58,400 bases of DNA from the NCBI RefSeq assembly GCF_000285495.1, contig NZ_HE610976.1, positions 92,563-150,962 of the forward strand. The letters run 5' to 3'. Positions 35,858 through 44,430 of the stretch are shown here, piece by piece. The notes under the pieces are model-generated. The model did no database searches. It was not told the origin of the DNA and saw nothing but the letters and a program-made list of their open reading frames with translations. This DNA is from Oceanobacillus massiliensis str. N'diop. GTDB lineage: Bacteria; Bacillota; Bacilli; Bacillales; Amphibacillaceae. Every line of letters begins with the position of its first letter. Position 1 is the first letter of the stretch. A program made the position numbers and the translations under genes.

Positions 35858-36044
35858 CTAAGCATTTATTTCTGTGCGCCCATCGTAAAGGTCGTTAAAA
35901 ACCTCTGAGCGTTGATTAATAGTGTTACTTAATTCATTTTTATCGTTATCTATACCACCTATTTCAACTAAGATTGGCTTATTGGAAATATCCTGATTGT
36001 ATACGCCACTACCTACGGTGGCCGATTTTAAGTAAACGCCTTTA
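35858..36044 (-). pseudogene. C-terminal remnant of a SpoIIP-like protein
   Basis: On the minus strand the frame GLSKGVYLKSATVGSG, VYNQDISNKPILVEIGGIDN, then a divergent helix and TAG at 35858-35860 matches the end of SpoIIP (NQDLS and LLIEVGGVDN), the amidase/endopeptidase for engulfment. An in-frame stop lies just upstream and there is no N-terminal part, so it is a fragment. The rest of 35697-36222 shows no gene. Confidence 0.7.
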
Positions 36045-36105
36045 CTTAACCCAGTTTACCTCTCTTCATTTCTAACACCTGTTTAATCAATGAAAATTGA
36101 AGAAA

Positions 36106-36152
36106 AGACACCTGCTAGCTATGGAGATATGCATAAACAGCAGGTGTTGTCT
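36106..36152 (-). terminator. Terminator-like hairpin after the reductase pseudogene
   Basis: ACACCTGCT pairs with AGCAGGTGT across about 24 nt; on the minus strand a CTTTTCTT tail follows. It is positioned about 70 bp past the reductase gene. Confidence 0.45.
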
Positions 36153-36222
36153 TCAAAACTGTACATTTTCCTTTGATAGTTGTTGTGAAAAGATAATAGA
36201 AATAGATTCTGATACATTTTAT

Positions 36223-36852
36223 TTATATAATATGGAGTTCCTGTTTTATATTTTCGATCCCAAACCGATCCACAAACCTATAAAAATTCTCTCTCTTTTT
36301 ACCATTTTCTCTATATAGATGTAATACCCGTTCCACAAGCTCATATAATTCTTCAGGCTGGAGATTCGACTTGACTAATTTTCCGATCCTTGCATCTCTT
36401 CCAATTGATTTACCGCCAATATATAGTTCAAACGTATCTTTATCTTTCATGACACCTATATCATTGATTAATGGTTCGCCACAACCTATCGAACAGCCCG
36501 TATATGCAGGTTTTAATGTAAAGGGTACTTCCTGACCTGCAATACGGCGATTTAATTCCTTAGCGACAGGCATCCCCTCTTTTTCTTCACCTTTGCAAAA
36601 GTTTCAGGTTCTTAAATTCTTTACATACTTCCCCACCTTATAATATTGCAATCCGACTTTATCGAATGTTTTTTTAGCTTCTTTCCATTCAACTTCTGGA
36701 ATTTGAACGATGAGTTGTTGAAAAGTGGTCAATTCTATATCCGTATCTTCGTCCAGATACGTACCTAATACTGCTAGTTGCTTCGGTTTAAGTTTTGCAC
36801 CAAAACCTATACCGTCATTTACAGCTATTGGTATATACTTCTTTGACTTCAT
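36223..36852 (-). pseudogene. Nitrite/sulfite reductase-like (sirohaem/4Fe-4S) protein with an in-frame TGA
   Basis: This 210-codon frame is interrupted once. Codons 1-82 form a ferredoxin-like half domain (YIPIAVNDGIGFGAKLKPKQL), then NLRT, a TGA at 36604-36606, then NFCKGEEKEG and the rest: PVAKELNRRIAGQEVPF, YTGCSIGCGEPLINDIGV and a helical end. The TGA sits where relatives, as I recall them, have the first Cys of a C-x-x-C iron-sulfur motif. TGT or TGC to TGA is a single change, so a nonsense mutation is the simplest reading, with selenocysteine a remote alternative. SD ggggaagaat precedes the ATG. Confidence 0.72.
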
Positions 36853-37039
36853 AGATATTCTTCCCCCTTCTTAAACTCCCTCAGATAGATTCAATTTACT
36901 CGTAAATGCTCGCTTATTCGCAGGATTTCAAACCACTTTTCAGTACAATAACGGATAAATGGAATGAGTGTTGATAAAAAAGGCTTCATGAAGGCATGCG
37001 GGAATAAAGGAGTCATAAACTCCGAATATTCTAAAAAGT

Positions 37040-37185
37040 ATACTGCACGCATTCTCCACGCCGCCCCTGGAGGCTGTCCCTCCCATGTCTCAACGGGTCT
37101 AATGCCCTCTCATTCCTTCGTCATGCCTATCCAAGGGGTGGAGGCCGGTTTTGCTAACGGAATGGGTCTGTGCCCTTTTGTTTAA
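37040..37185. other. GC-rich, possibly structured non-coding segment beside the IS110 gene
   Basis: Within AT-rich surroundings this block of about 145 bp is GC-rich and has several complementary pieces, for example GGAGG-CTGTC-CCTCC at 37069-37083 and GGAATG with CATTCC pairings. A 73-codon frame runs through it on the plus strand, but its composition (many Pro, Gly, Cys, His) and poor start suggest it is not a protein. It lies about 120 bp past the stop of an IS110 transposase, so it could belong to the element's end and its guide (bridge) RNA, or be an unrelated RNA. The rest of 36853-37304 shows no gene. Confidence 0.35.
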
Positions 37186-37304
37186 GTATTCCAGTACTCC
37201 GTGCTTTCTTTGAAATCCTACGAATAAGCCAACATTCACTGTAATGCAAATAGTAATTTCTAATTAATCTCAGTGTTAGAATAAGTAATTCAATAAATGG
37301 TTAG

Positions 37305-38579
37305 TTATGCTGCTACTGATGTTAAGGGCTGTACTTTTTCAGGACAATAGGGCTCATTATTTCGGGCAATTCCTACTAGTATTCTTGCAAATTTACCAAT
37401 CAGTTTCATGATAGATTTCATTTTTTTCATCTTTTTCACTTGGACATTGTAGGCGTGTAATTCTTTAAACTCAGGGTTGTTTGCCACCAGACTCATTGTT
37501 GCTAAGTACAAGTAACGCCTTAGGCGAGATCTTCCACGCTTTGAGATGACAATTTGTCCTTTCCATTTACCTGAGCTAGCCTCTGCCAAGTTCAAACCTG
37601 CATGTCGTAATAAAGAGTTACCGTGGGCGAATTTACTTAAATCACCAGTTTCTCCTAAAATGCCTCCTAGCGTAATTTCAGTAATACCTTTCATGACAAG
37701 TATTTTATTAGCGAAAGTAATTTGTTTCAGTGCATTAGCTGCTTCTTTTTCAACCTTTTCAAGCTGGGTTGTAGCGAGATCAAACTCTTCAAGTAATTGT
37801 TCTAGATGTAGTTTATATGCATCAAGTGCTTGGGTGGTACCGACAGAATTCTTAGCTAATCGAATTAAAGATCGGGCTTTTTTTAAACCAGGTTGTCGTT
37901 TCATTAGCGTTTTCCAGCCTTTAATAATATCTTGGGGTTCCATCAAACGTAATTCGTTTGGTGTAGGAAATAGGCGAAGAGTAGCGATTGCACCTTTCCC
38001 TTTTACATCTTTAAACACTTCTCTAAGTTCGGGGAAGACAATATCTACCCAACGATTTATTTGATTGGTGGAACTGACAAGTCGTTTAACGATTACATCA
38101 CGATTGGACATTAGAACTCTAAGTTTTTCGAACGCTTCTGATGTTGGGTGTATAATCGAATAGTATCCGTTCTTTATCATATCGGCGATTACGAGTGCGT
38201 CTTTTTTATCACTTTTGGATTGCGTATTATCTCGGTTTTCCTTATTCCTTTTAACGAGATGCGGGTTAACCGTTACGACATCAATACCTTGATCATACAG
38301 CCATTTGGATAAGTTTAACCAATAATGTCCGGTAGGTTCCATCCCAACAATTTCGGTACTATAACCTTTTGAATCTTTTAATTCGTTCATCCATTCTTGT
38401 AATCTAGCAAAGCCAACCTCATCATTTTCAAAAGTTAGAGGATCACCAATCACAATACCTCTGTAATTTACAGCACGAGCTACATGGAATTGTTGTGCAA
38501 TATCAACTCCAACAACGAGATGTTGGTCTGATATTCTTTCTATAAGTTGATTTTGTTTGTCCTGCATTTTATACTTCAT
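37305..38579 (-). CDS. IS110-family transposase (DEDD type)
   Basis: This 424-residue recombinase has the N-terminal RuvC-like DEDD domain (VVGVDIAQQFHVARAVNYRG, EPTGHYWLNLSKWL, SDKKDALVIADMI) and the C-terminal Transposase_20 domain (GGILGETGDLSKFAHGNSLLRHAGL then KRGRSRLRRYLYLATMS) with the nucleophile Ser region. IS110 enzymes use a structured bridge RNA from the element's non-coding end. The exact element ends are not resolved. The SD lies in a hairpin with its upstream strand. Confidence 0.9.
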   Translation of the reverse strand: MKYKMQDKQNQLIERISDQHLVVGVDIAQQFHVARAVNYRGIVIGDPLTFENDEVGFARLQEWMNELKDSKGYSTEIVGMEPTGHYWLNLSKWLYDQGIDVVTVNPHLVKRNKENRDNTQSKSDKKDALVIADMIKNGYYSIIHPTSEAFEKLRVLMSNRDVIVKRLVSSTNQINRWVDIVFPELREVFKDVKGKGAIATLRLFPTPNELRLMEPQDIIKGWKTLMKRQPGLKKARSLIRLAKNSVGTTQALDAYKLHLEQLLEEFDLATTQLEKVEKEAANALKQITFANKILVMKGITEITLGGILGETGDLSKFAHGNSLLRHAGLNLAEASSGKWKGQIVISKRGRSRLRRYLYLATMSLVANNPEFKELHAYNVQVKKMKKMKSIMKLIGKFARILVGIARNNEPYCPEKVQPLTSVAA

Positions 38580-38580
38580 G

Positions 38581-38639
38581 TAGAGCTTCCTCCTAAGTTG
38601 ATTTGTTTGTGTGTAAATTCATCTTATCGAGGAGCTCTA
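38581..38639 (-). promoter_or_regulatory. Hairpin sequestering the ribosome binding site of the IS110 transposase
   Basis: On the minus strand TAGAGCTCCTC (38629-38639) pairs with GAGGA-AGCTCTA (38581-38592, one bulged A). The SD AGGAGG (38589-38594) is in the second arm, 9 nt before the ATG. Folding would hide the SD and keep transposase low. Confidence 0.6.
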
Positions 38640-38709
38640 TTTTTTTCAAACCTGAAATTTAACGTTCTACAGGAATGCTATAGAGGTATTGTTAACCTAA
38701 ATATATAGC

Positions 38710-38726
38710 ATACCCCTGTATAATAT
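38710..38726. promoter_or_regulatory. CsoR-like copper operator without an adjacent target gene
   Basis: ATACCCCTGTATAATAT is a near copy (14 of 17) of the site at 41070-41086. It lies downstream of copB and upstream of the IS110 element, so whatever it controlled leftward may have been displaced. Confidence 0.5.
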
Positions 38727-38845
38727 ATGATATTTATATTTTATCTGAACACTTTTAATTAGGTTTTGGGGATTGATATCCACATGGGAAATTCAGTAAA
38801 AAGACTAAGCAGGAATTCTGCTTAGTCAATGAAAACCATTTTAGT

Positions 38846-40996
38846 TTAATCAATCTTCAACAATTGTGCATTAATTGCAACAATAATCGTACTCAATGAC
38901 ATCAGAACAGCTCCAATAGCTGGTGTTATCAGTATGCCTGCAAAATATAACACGCCCGCAGCCAAAGGAATGGCTATAATGTTGTAACCCGCAGCCCATG
39001 CCAGATTTTGAACCATTTTTTTGTAACTTGCTTTCGATAATTTGAAAATATTCAAGATATCTACCGGGTTACTGTTTACCAGCACAACATCCGCCGTCTC
39101 GATTGCAACGTCTGTACCTGCACCAATGGCAATACCTAAATCTGCCTCTGCCAGGGCGGGCGCATCATTGATCCCATCACCAATCATGGCAACCTTCCTG
39201 CCGCCTTCCTTAAGTCTTTTCACATTATCAGATTTTTCATGCGGCAGAACTTCCGCAATCACTTTTGACATTCCAAGTTTTTCCCCTACATAATTTGCAA
39301 CGCGGTTATTGTCTCCAGTCATCATCACGGTTTCGATACCACGATTATTTAATTCCTCTATAACCTTATAGGATGATTCGCGGATGATATCAGCCAGCGC
39401 AATCATTCCTTGCAAGTCGTTATCCTTTAATACAAAAACAACCGTTTTACCTTGCTGGGCCAATTTCTCATATGTTTTAACATCAAATGATATATTATTA
39501 GCTTGCATGGCACCAGGACTGATAACTGCGATTTCTGTTCCGTTCACTTTAGCTGTTAGTCCTTTACCGGTTAAGTTTCTATAATCCGTTACCTCATAAA
39601 GTTCTAGTTCTAGTTCTTTTCCTTCTTTAACAATTCCTCTCGCAATTGGGTGATCAGACTGTGTCTCTACCGAATATGCCAGTTTCATTAAGTCTTCTTC
39701 AGTAACATCATTACTTGGGTGAATGTCTGTTACACCAAAGTTCCCTTCTGTCAGGGTTCCCGTTTTATCAAACACCACACGGTCTAGTTTCCAGGCGCTT
39801 TCAAATGGCGTACGGTTACGAATTAATAATCCCTTTTTGGCAGCAATTGAAGTAGATCTAGAAGTAACCAGGGGTGTTGCCAAACCGAGTGCGTGCGGAC
39901 AGGCGATAATCAAAACGGTAACCATTCTCTCTAATGCAAATTCAAAGTCACCTGTTGTGGTCCAGTAAGCGATAGTTAAGATTCCCGAAACAACTGCCAC
40001 ATAAAATAACCATTTGGCTGCAATATCTGCAAATCCCTGTGCTTTCGATTTCGTTTTTTCTGCATCGCTTACCAACTTGATAACTTGGGATAAATAGGTA
40101 TCATTACCGGTTTTGTTAACCTTAATTTTTAATACGCCTTCCTCATTGACGGCTCCACCAATTGCTTCCATTCCAGGAGCCTTTTCTACCGGAACTGATT
40201 CTCCAGTCAACATGGATTCATCGACTGTTGATTCCCCTTCAAAGATTTCACCATCAAGTGGTATCTTTTCCCCTGATTTCACTAGGATATGGTCTTCAGG
40301 CTGCAATTCTTCAACAGATACCTCTACAATATTTCCAGATGCATCAATCTTATGTGCCTCTTTTGGCATCAGCTTAATTAACTCTTCGAGCGCTTTTGAA
40401 GCCCCCATTAACGATTTCATCTCTAACCAGTGACCCACTAGCATAATGACAATCAAGGTGGCAAGCTCAAAGAAAAAGTCGCTACCTTCTATAAAGAAGG
40501 CTGTTAAAGAACTATAAACATAAGCAGTAACAATTGCTAGTGAAATTAACAGCATCATCCCTGGTGCTTTTGCTTTCAATTCATCCCAGGCACCAATTAA
40601 AAACGGTTTGCCTCCATACAAAAAGACAATAGTGGAAAGTAAGAATAACAACAGTGTATTACCTGTGAAATTTACTTCATATTCTAAAAGCATTCGAATC
40701 ATCGGTGACAAGTAAGTTATGGGTATAGACAATACTAAGGAAATCCAAAAACGTTTTTTAAAATCTCCTACCATGAGCTCGTGATGACCGGGATGCCCTC
40801 CTCCATGTCCATGGTGATCATGTCCACTGTGGTCATGAGATGAGTGGATAGGGTGTTCATGACCTTCAAGTTCATTATGATGACCTTGTTTATTGTGCTC
40901 CGCTCCTCCCTGGTTACTGTCATTGGTTTTATGACTAGGATTTTCGTGCCCAGTGTGCTCACTGTGACTGTGTTTATTATCATGATGTGTCGCCAT
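38846..40996 (-). CDS. copB: CopB-type copper-exporting P-type ATPase
   Basis: This P1B-type ATPase of about 716 residues has a very His-rich N-terminus (residues 1-70, many HxH) in place of CxxC domains, and eight membrane segments. The transmembrane motif is CPH (VLIIACPHALGLATPL), marking the P1B-3/CopB group. Also present are the phosphorylation site DKTGTLTEG, TGES actuator loop LTGESVPVEK, and the hinge MIGDGINDAPAL. It exports copper, perhaps silver. I chose the ATG at 40996; the frame is open to 41014 from a weak TTG. A CsoR-like operator lies upstream. Confidence 0.9.
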   Translation of the reverse strand: MATHHDNKHSHSEHTGHENPSHKTNDSNQGGAEHNKQGHHNELEGHEHPIHSSHDHSGHDHHGHGGGHPGHHELMVGDFKKRFWISLVLSIPITYLSPMIRMLLEYEVNFTGNTLLLFLLSTIVFLYGGKPFLIGAWDELKAKAPGMMLLISLAIVTAYVYSSLTAFFIEGSDFFFELATLIVIMLVGHWLEMKSLMGASKALEELIKLMPKEAHKIDASGNIVEVSVEELQPEDHILVKSGEKIPLDGEIFEGESTVDESMLTGESVPVEKAPGMEAIGGAVNEEGVLKIKVNKTGNDTYLSQVIKLVSDAEKTKSKAQGFADIAAKWLFYVAVVSGILTIAYWTTTGDFEFALERMVTVLIIACPHALGLATPLVTSRSTSIAAKKGLLIRNRTPFESAWKLDRVVFDKTGTLTEGNFGVTDIHPSNDVTEEDLMKLAYSVETQSDHPIARGIVKEGKELELELYEVTDYRNLTGKGLTAKVNGTEIAVISPGAMQANNISFDVKTYEKLAQQGKTVVFVLKDNDLQGMIALADIIRESSYKVIEELNNRGIETVMMTGDNNRVANYVGEKLGMSKVIAEVLPHEKSDNVKRLKEGGRKVAMIGDGINDAPALAEADLGIAIGAGTDVAIETADVVLVNSNPVDILNIFKLSKASYKKMVQNLAWAAGYNIIAIPLAAGVLYFAGILITPAIGAVLMSLSTIIVAINAQLLKID

Positions 40997-41069
40997 TGCT
41001 ATCAATCCTCTCAATATATACTTATAAGTTGTGCAATAAGTGTTCTTGTTATTATAAACATATCATACG

Positions 41070-41086
41070 ATACCCCTGTATGGTAT
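41070..41086. promoter_or_regulatory. CsoR-like copper operator between copB and the copper-storage gene
   Basis: ATACC-CCTGTAT-GGTAT is a perfect 5-bp inverted repeat with the GC-rich centre typical of CsoR sites. It lies about 75 bp from copB and 135 bp from the divergent storage-protein gene, over the likely copB promoter (TATAAT about 15 bp further on). Confidence 0.6.
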
Positions 41087-41221
41087 ATGGTAAACTAGGG
41101 ATATTGTTAAGAAACTGTGCATTTTCTATGGAGTTATCAGAAATTAGTTTATTAGAGTGAAGAGTTGGAAATTGTATATCCGTAGGATAAACAATACAAC
41201 TAATTCAGGAGGTTTTACAAA

Positions 41222-41548
41222 ATGTCACACGAACAACATAAGGAACTAATCCAGTCGTTACATGAATGTGCCGCAGCTTGTAATTATTGTTACGATGCAT
41301 GTCTGAAAGAGGAAGATGTCAAAATGATGGCCGAGTGCATCCGATTGGACAGAGAGTGTGCAGATATTTGCAGTTACTTAGAACATGCTCTCTCAAGAAA
41401 CACACCCTTTGTTTCCGAATTAGCATCAGTTTGCGCTAAAATTTGTGAGGCATGTGGAAATGAATGCAAAAAGCATGACCAAGACCATTGTCAAAAATGT
41501 GCGGATGCCTGTTTTAAATGTGCCGAAGCACGCAAAAATGTTGCTTAA
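41222..41548 (+). CDS. Four-helix-bundle copper-storage protein (Csp-like, Cys-rich)
   Basis: This 108-residue cytosolic protein has Cys residues spaced along four predicted helices (CAAACNYCYDAC, CIRLDRECADICSYL, CAKICEACGNEC, CQKCADACFKCAEA). This is the pattern of Csp copper-storage proteins and YhjQ of B. subtilis, which bind many Cu(I) ions inside the bundle. There is no signal peptide, so it is a cytosolic Csp3-like member. SD aggagg. Divergent from copB with a CsoR-like site between. Confidence 0.9.
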   Translation: MSHEQHKELIQSLHECAAACNYCYDACLKEEDVKMMAECIRLDRECADICSYLEHALSRNTPFVSELASVCAKICEACGNECKKHDQDHCQKCADACFKCAEARKNVA

Positions 41549-41576
41549 GAGCTTTCATTATGTAGTAAAAAATTTC

Positions 41577-41612
41577 TCGAGCAGGCAGGATACCTGCTTG
41601 AGAAATTTTTTA
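41577..41612 (+). terminator. Bidirectional terminator between the copper-storage and response-regulator genes
   Basis: AAAAATTTCTC-GAGCAGG, a short loop, CCTGCTT-GAGAAATTTTT, with T-rich tails both ways. Confidence 0.85.
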
Positions 41613-41626
41613 TCAAATAAGTTAGT

Positions 41627-42298
41627 TCATCTGTTAATCCACTTATATCCGATTCCCCAAACCGTTTTAAAATACTCACCGATGGGAAAACCAACTTGAC
41701 GAATCTTTTCCCGTACATTTCTAACATGTGAGTCTACTGTTCGTCCTTCTGTTTCTGAATTTATCCCCCATACCAAATCAATTAACTGATCCCTGGAAAA
41801 GACCCGCTCCGGATTTTTCATTAAAACTCCAATCATGGAAAATTCTTTTGGTGTTAATTTAATCGGTTCATTTTTATAAGAAAGCTCAAATCGATCTTCG
41901 TTCCATAACAATCCATTTACTTCAATCTGACTAGCTGGTTTTATTCTTCGCAACAGTGCATCCATTCTCGCTACTAATTCTTCCTCATTAAAAGGTTTCG
42001 TAATATAATCATCTGCACCCAGTTTCAGCCCTTTCACGATATCTTCCTTCTGTTCCCGCGCAGTGACCATAATAATCGGCACTTCAGAAAAACGCCTTAT
42101 TTCCTTACAAAGCTCCCACCCGTTCATTTCCGGCATCATAATATCAAGCAGAATGACGTCAAACTTCTCTACTTTTATATAGGACAGAGCCTCTTTAGCT
42201 CCCAGCGCTTTTTGACACTGATAATGATGTGGCTTCAAATACAATGCCAATAAATCCAACATCCGTTTTTCATCATCGATTAATAACACTTTATTCAT
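41627..42298 (-). CDS. OmpR/PhoB-family response regulator of the copper block
   Basis: This regulator of about 223 residues has a receiver domain with Asp in FDVILLDIMMPEMNG and a C-terminal winged helix (FELSYKNEPIKLTPKEFSMIGVLMKNPERVFSR, TVDSHVRNVREKIRQ). The ATG at 42298 gives MNKVLLIDDEKRM; the upstream ATG at 42307 is less likely. It overlaps the kinase gene by 8 bp. Position beside copB and csp suggests a role in copper or envelope response, but the signal is not known. Confidence 0.88.
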   Translation of the reverse strand: MNKVLLIDDEKRMLDLLALYLKPHHYQCQKALGAKEALSYIKVEKFDVILLDIMMPEMNGWELCKEIRRFSEVPIIMVTAREQKEDIVKGLKLGADDYITKPFNEEELVARMDALLRRIKPASQIEVNGLLWNEDRFELSYKNEPIKLTPKEFSMIGVLMKNPERVFSRDQLIDLVWGINSETEGRTVDSHVRNVREKIRQVGFPIGEYFKTVWGIGYKWINR

Positions 42299-43678
42299 TA
42301 CAATCACCTACCAACAGCTTTATGATAAAACTAGTCCCTTCGCCCAGTTTACTTCTAACCTCAATCGTACCACCATGGAACTCCACGATTTCTTTTGCAA
42401 TCGTTAATCCCAGACCAGTTCCACCACTCAATCTTGATCTTGATTTTTCCACACGGTATAAACGTTCAAATATAAAAGGCAAGTCTTCTTCGGGGATCCC
42501 TTTGCCTTCATCCGAAATTATCGTTATAATTTCACGTTTATTTTGAGATACTTCTAATGAAATTCGCTTCCCTTGAGGGGTATGTTTTTTTGCATTATCC
42601 AATATATTCAATAGCACTTGTTGAATTCTTTCAGGATCAACATGTGCAATGATATGGCTTGGACAGCGAACGGAAAATGTAATGTTCTTTTCCTCAAATA
42701 CGGGTCGGATACGTTCGGTAATCGTATGGATTAGTTTTCCAAACTCGATATCCTCTTTATTTATAGTGAACTTATTCTGATCCATTTTTGCCAGCTCCAA
42801 TAAATTTTTAATTAGTATGGCCAATTGTTCGGTTTCTTCTCGAATGATTTCAATATACTCATTTCTCTCGTTATCTGATATGTCACCTCGGCTTATTATA
42901 TCTGCATATCCTTTCAGATAGGTTAACGGAGTTCGGAGTTCATGCGAGATACTGGCCAGGAATTCATTCCTCTCTTTTTTTAATCGCTCCAAGTCATCCG
43001 ATAACTTCGTAATCGAAGCTGCCAATTCTCCCAGTTCATCTCTACGATCAGTGTGTAGCTCCACCTTATGTCTACCTTTACTTAGTTGTTCCGTTGCTTC
43101 CTTCATTTTAACCAATGGTTTTGTAATCAGTCTGGAAAGGATAAAAACTGTAATAATTGTTAGAATAATTGTGACAAATCCTATAAATACAAATTGGTCA
43201 CTTAAGTGATTAACAATTCTTTTAATATTATTGGTATCAGCGAACATAAATACGTGCCCTTGATGTTCCTCATTTATCGTAATGGGACTATCTGTAGCTA
43301 TATATTTTTTTCCGGCCAACGTTCTTCCAATACTTTACCCTCATTAGGCATTTGGTTATAATCCGTGTGTTCTATAACATCCATCATTTCCTCTTCAATT
43401 GGATCCGAATTGATGATGACGTTTCCTGTGGCATCTGTAATCATGACAGCAAAATCTGATTCGGACTCCATTATAGCAACATGTTCTAATGTGGATTGGT
43501 TATAATTTTCCTCCAATATGGCACTATGTGTGTTGCCACGAGCCAATAGGTTATTCATTACTTCCTCAATCCGTTCGTTTGCCAGGTTTGTATATAGAAC
43601 AAAATACAGGAAGGTCTCGATAATCAAGATAAATACAAAAAATAGAAGACCAATTTTCAAAGATAGTTTATTTAACAT
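42291..43678 (-). pseudogene. Sensor histidine kinase frameshifted in a poly-A tract
   Basis: The N-terminal half (from ATG 43678, MLNKLSLKIGLLFFVFILI) has one membrane helix and a sensor domain and runs to RWPEKN before a stop at 43298. The rest lies in another frame: membrane helix FVFIGFVTIILTIITVFIL, HAMP, HisKA with FLASISHELRTPLTYLKGY, and HATPase (NILDNAKKH, DEGKGIPEE, GTGLGLTIAKEI). At the junction the gene strand has CCGG plus seven A residues; an eighth A would join the frames exactly. It is either a slippage-prone on/off switch, a real mutation or a sequencing error. The repaired protein would have about 462 residues. Confidence 0.83.
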
Positions 43679-43982
43679 AAATGACCCCTTTATTATCACT
43701 AGGTTAGTGCATATAATATATCGATTATGAGAAGTATAGCGCCAGTGATTCTTTAGGTTATTGCACCAATTTTCCTGATTTTCATTAAAATTGATCACTT
43801 GCTCCAAAATACCAAATTTAAAAAATGACTACCAGCAACTGAAGCGACGACGTTCCTAAGCCAAATACAGGTGATAGAACAAAACCATTAGATGTTTCGA
43901 ATACAGGCATCAAGGTAGATATAAACAACACAAATATGGTGGGAATGTGAAACTTATTCCCCTCAAATAGCTACCTAAGTAA

Positions 43983-44417
43983 CTACCTTTTTAACTTATT
44001 AAAAAGAATTTTAAAAATTGACCAGGTTTTCTTCGAATCCCACCATTTATAGACCAATAAGAATAAGTAGCCGTCGATTGCTTTTCTTAAGATAGAGAAC
44101 ATCTGTGTTAATCTACTATATACTTCTTGTCCTATCAGCCAAATAATTATCCCAATTATATAAAAACACACCTATCTTGCCTAAAATAAACAAAAAACAT
44201 GTAACCACGGAACCTTGTCCACTAACGATTTATCACCATATATGGTGATTGCACTTATATTAATGGTTCGGTGGTAGGGTGCAATGGCTCCAATTACTCC
44301 TAGGAAGAACGCAAACAGAAAGAGCAGATGTTCAAAGCCATATGCAATTTGTTGAAGTTGTCCACTTAATGTACTACTAATTAAATTAAATAGGCCAAAC
44401 ACAATTGGTTCAAGCAC
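43983..44417 (-). pseudogene. Remnant of a small membrane protein with two in-frame stops
   Basis: From GTG 44417 the frame reads MLEPIVFGLFNLISSTLSG, then a hydrophobic segment (HLLFLFAFFLGVIGAIAPYH) and YGDKSLVDKVPWLHVF, and ends at TAG 44181-44183. A second TAG follows at 44172-44174, and the same frame then stays open for a further hydrophobic helix (CFYIIGIIIWLIGQEVYSRL) to 43983. I do not recognise the family. It starts 14 bp after the stop of the propeller lipoprotein, so it belonged to that operon. It could also be a real 78-residue protein with an unrelated downstream tail. Confidence 0.5.
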
Positions 44418-44430
44418 TATCTATTACCTC

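Noticed and set aside
36964-37185. 73-codon frame as a protein gene
   Set aside because: It lacks a convincing ribosome site, has an odd composition, and covers a GC-rich block better explained as structured RNA or element end.
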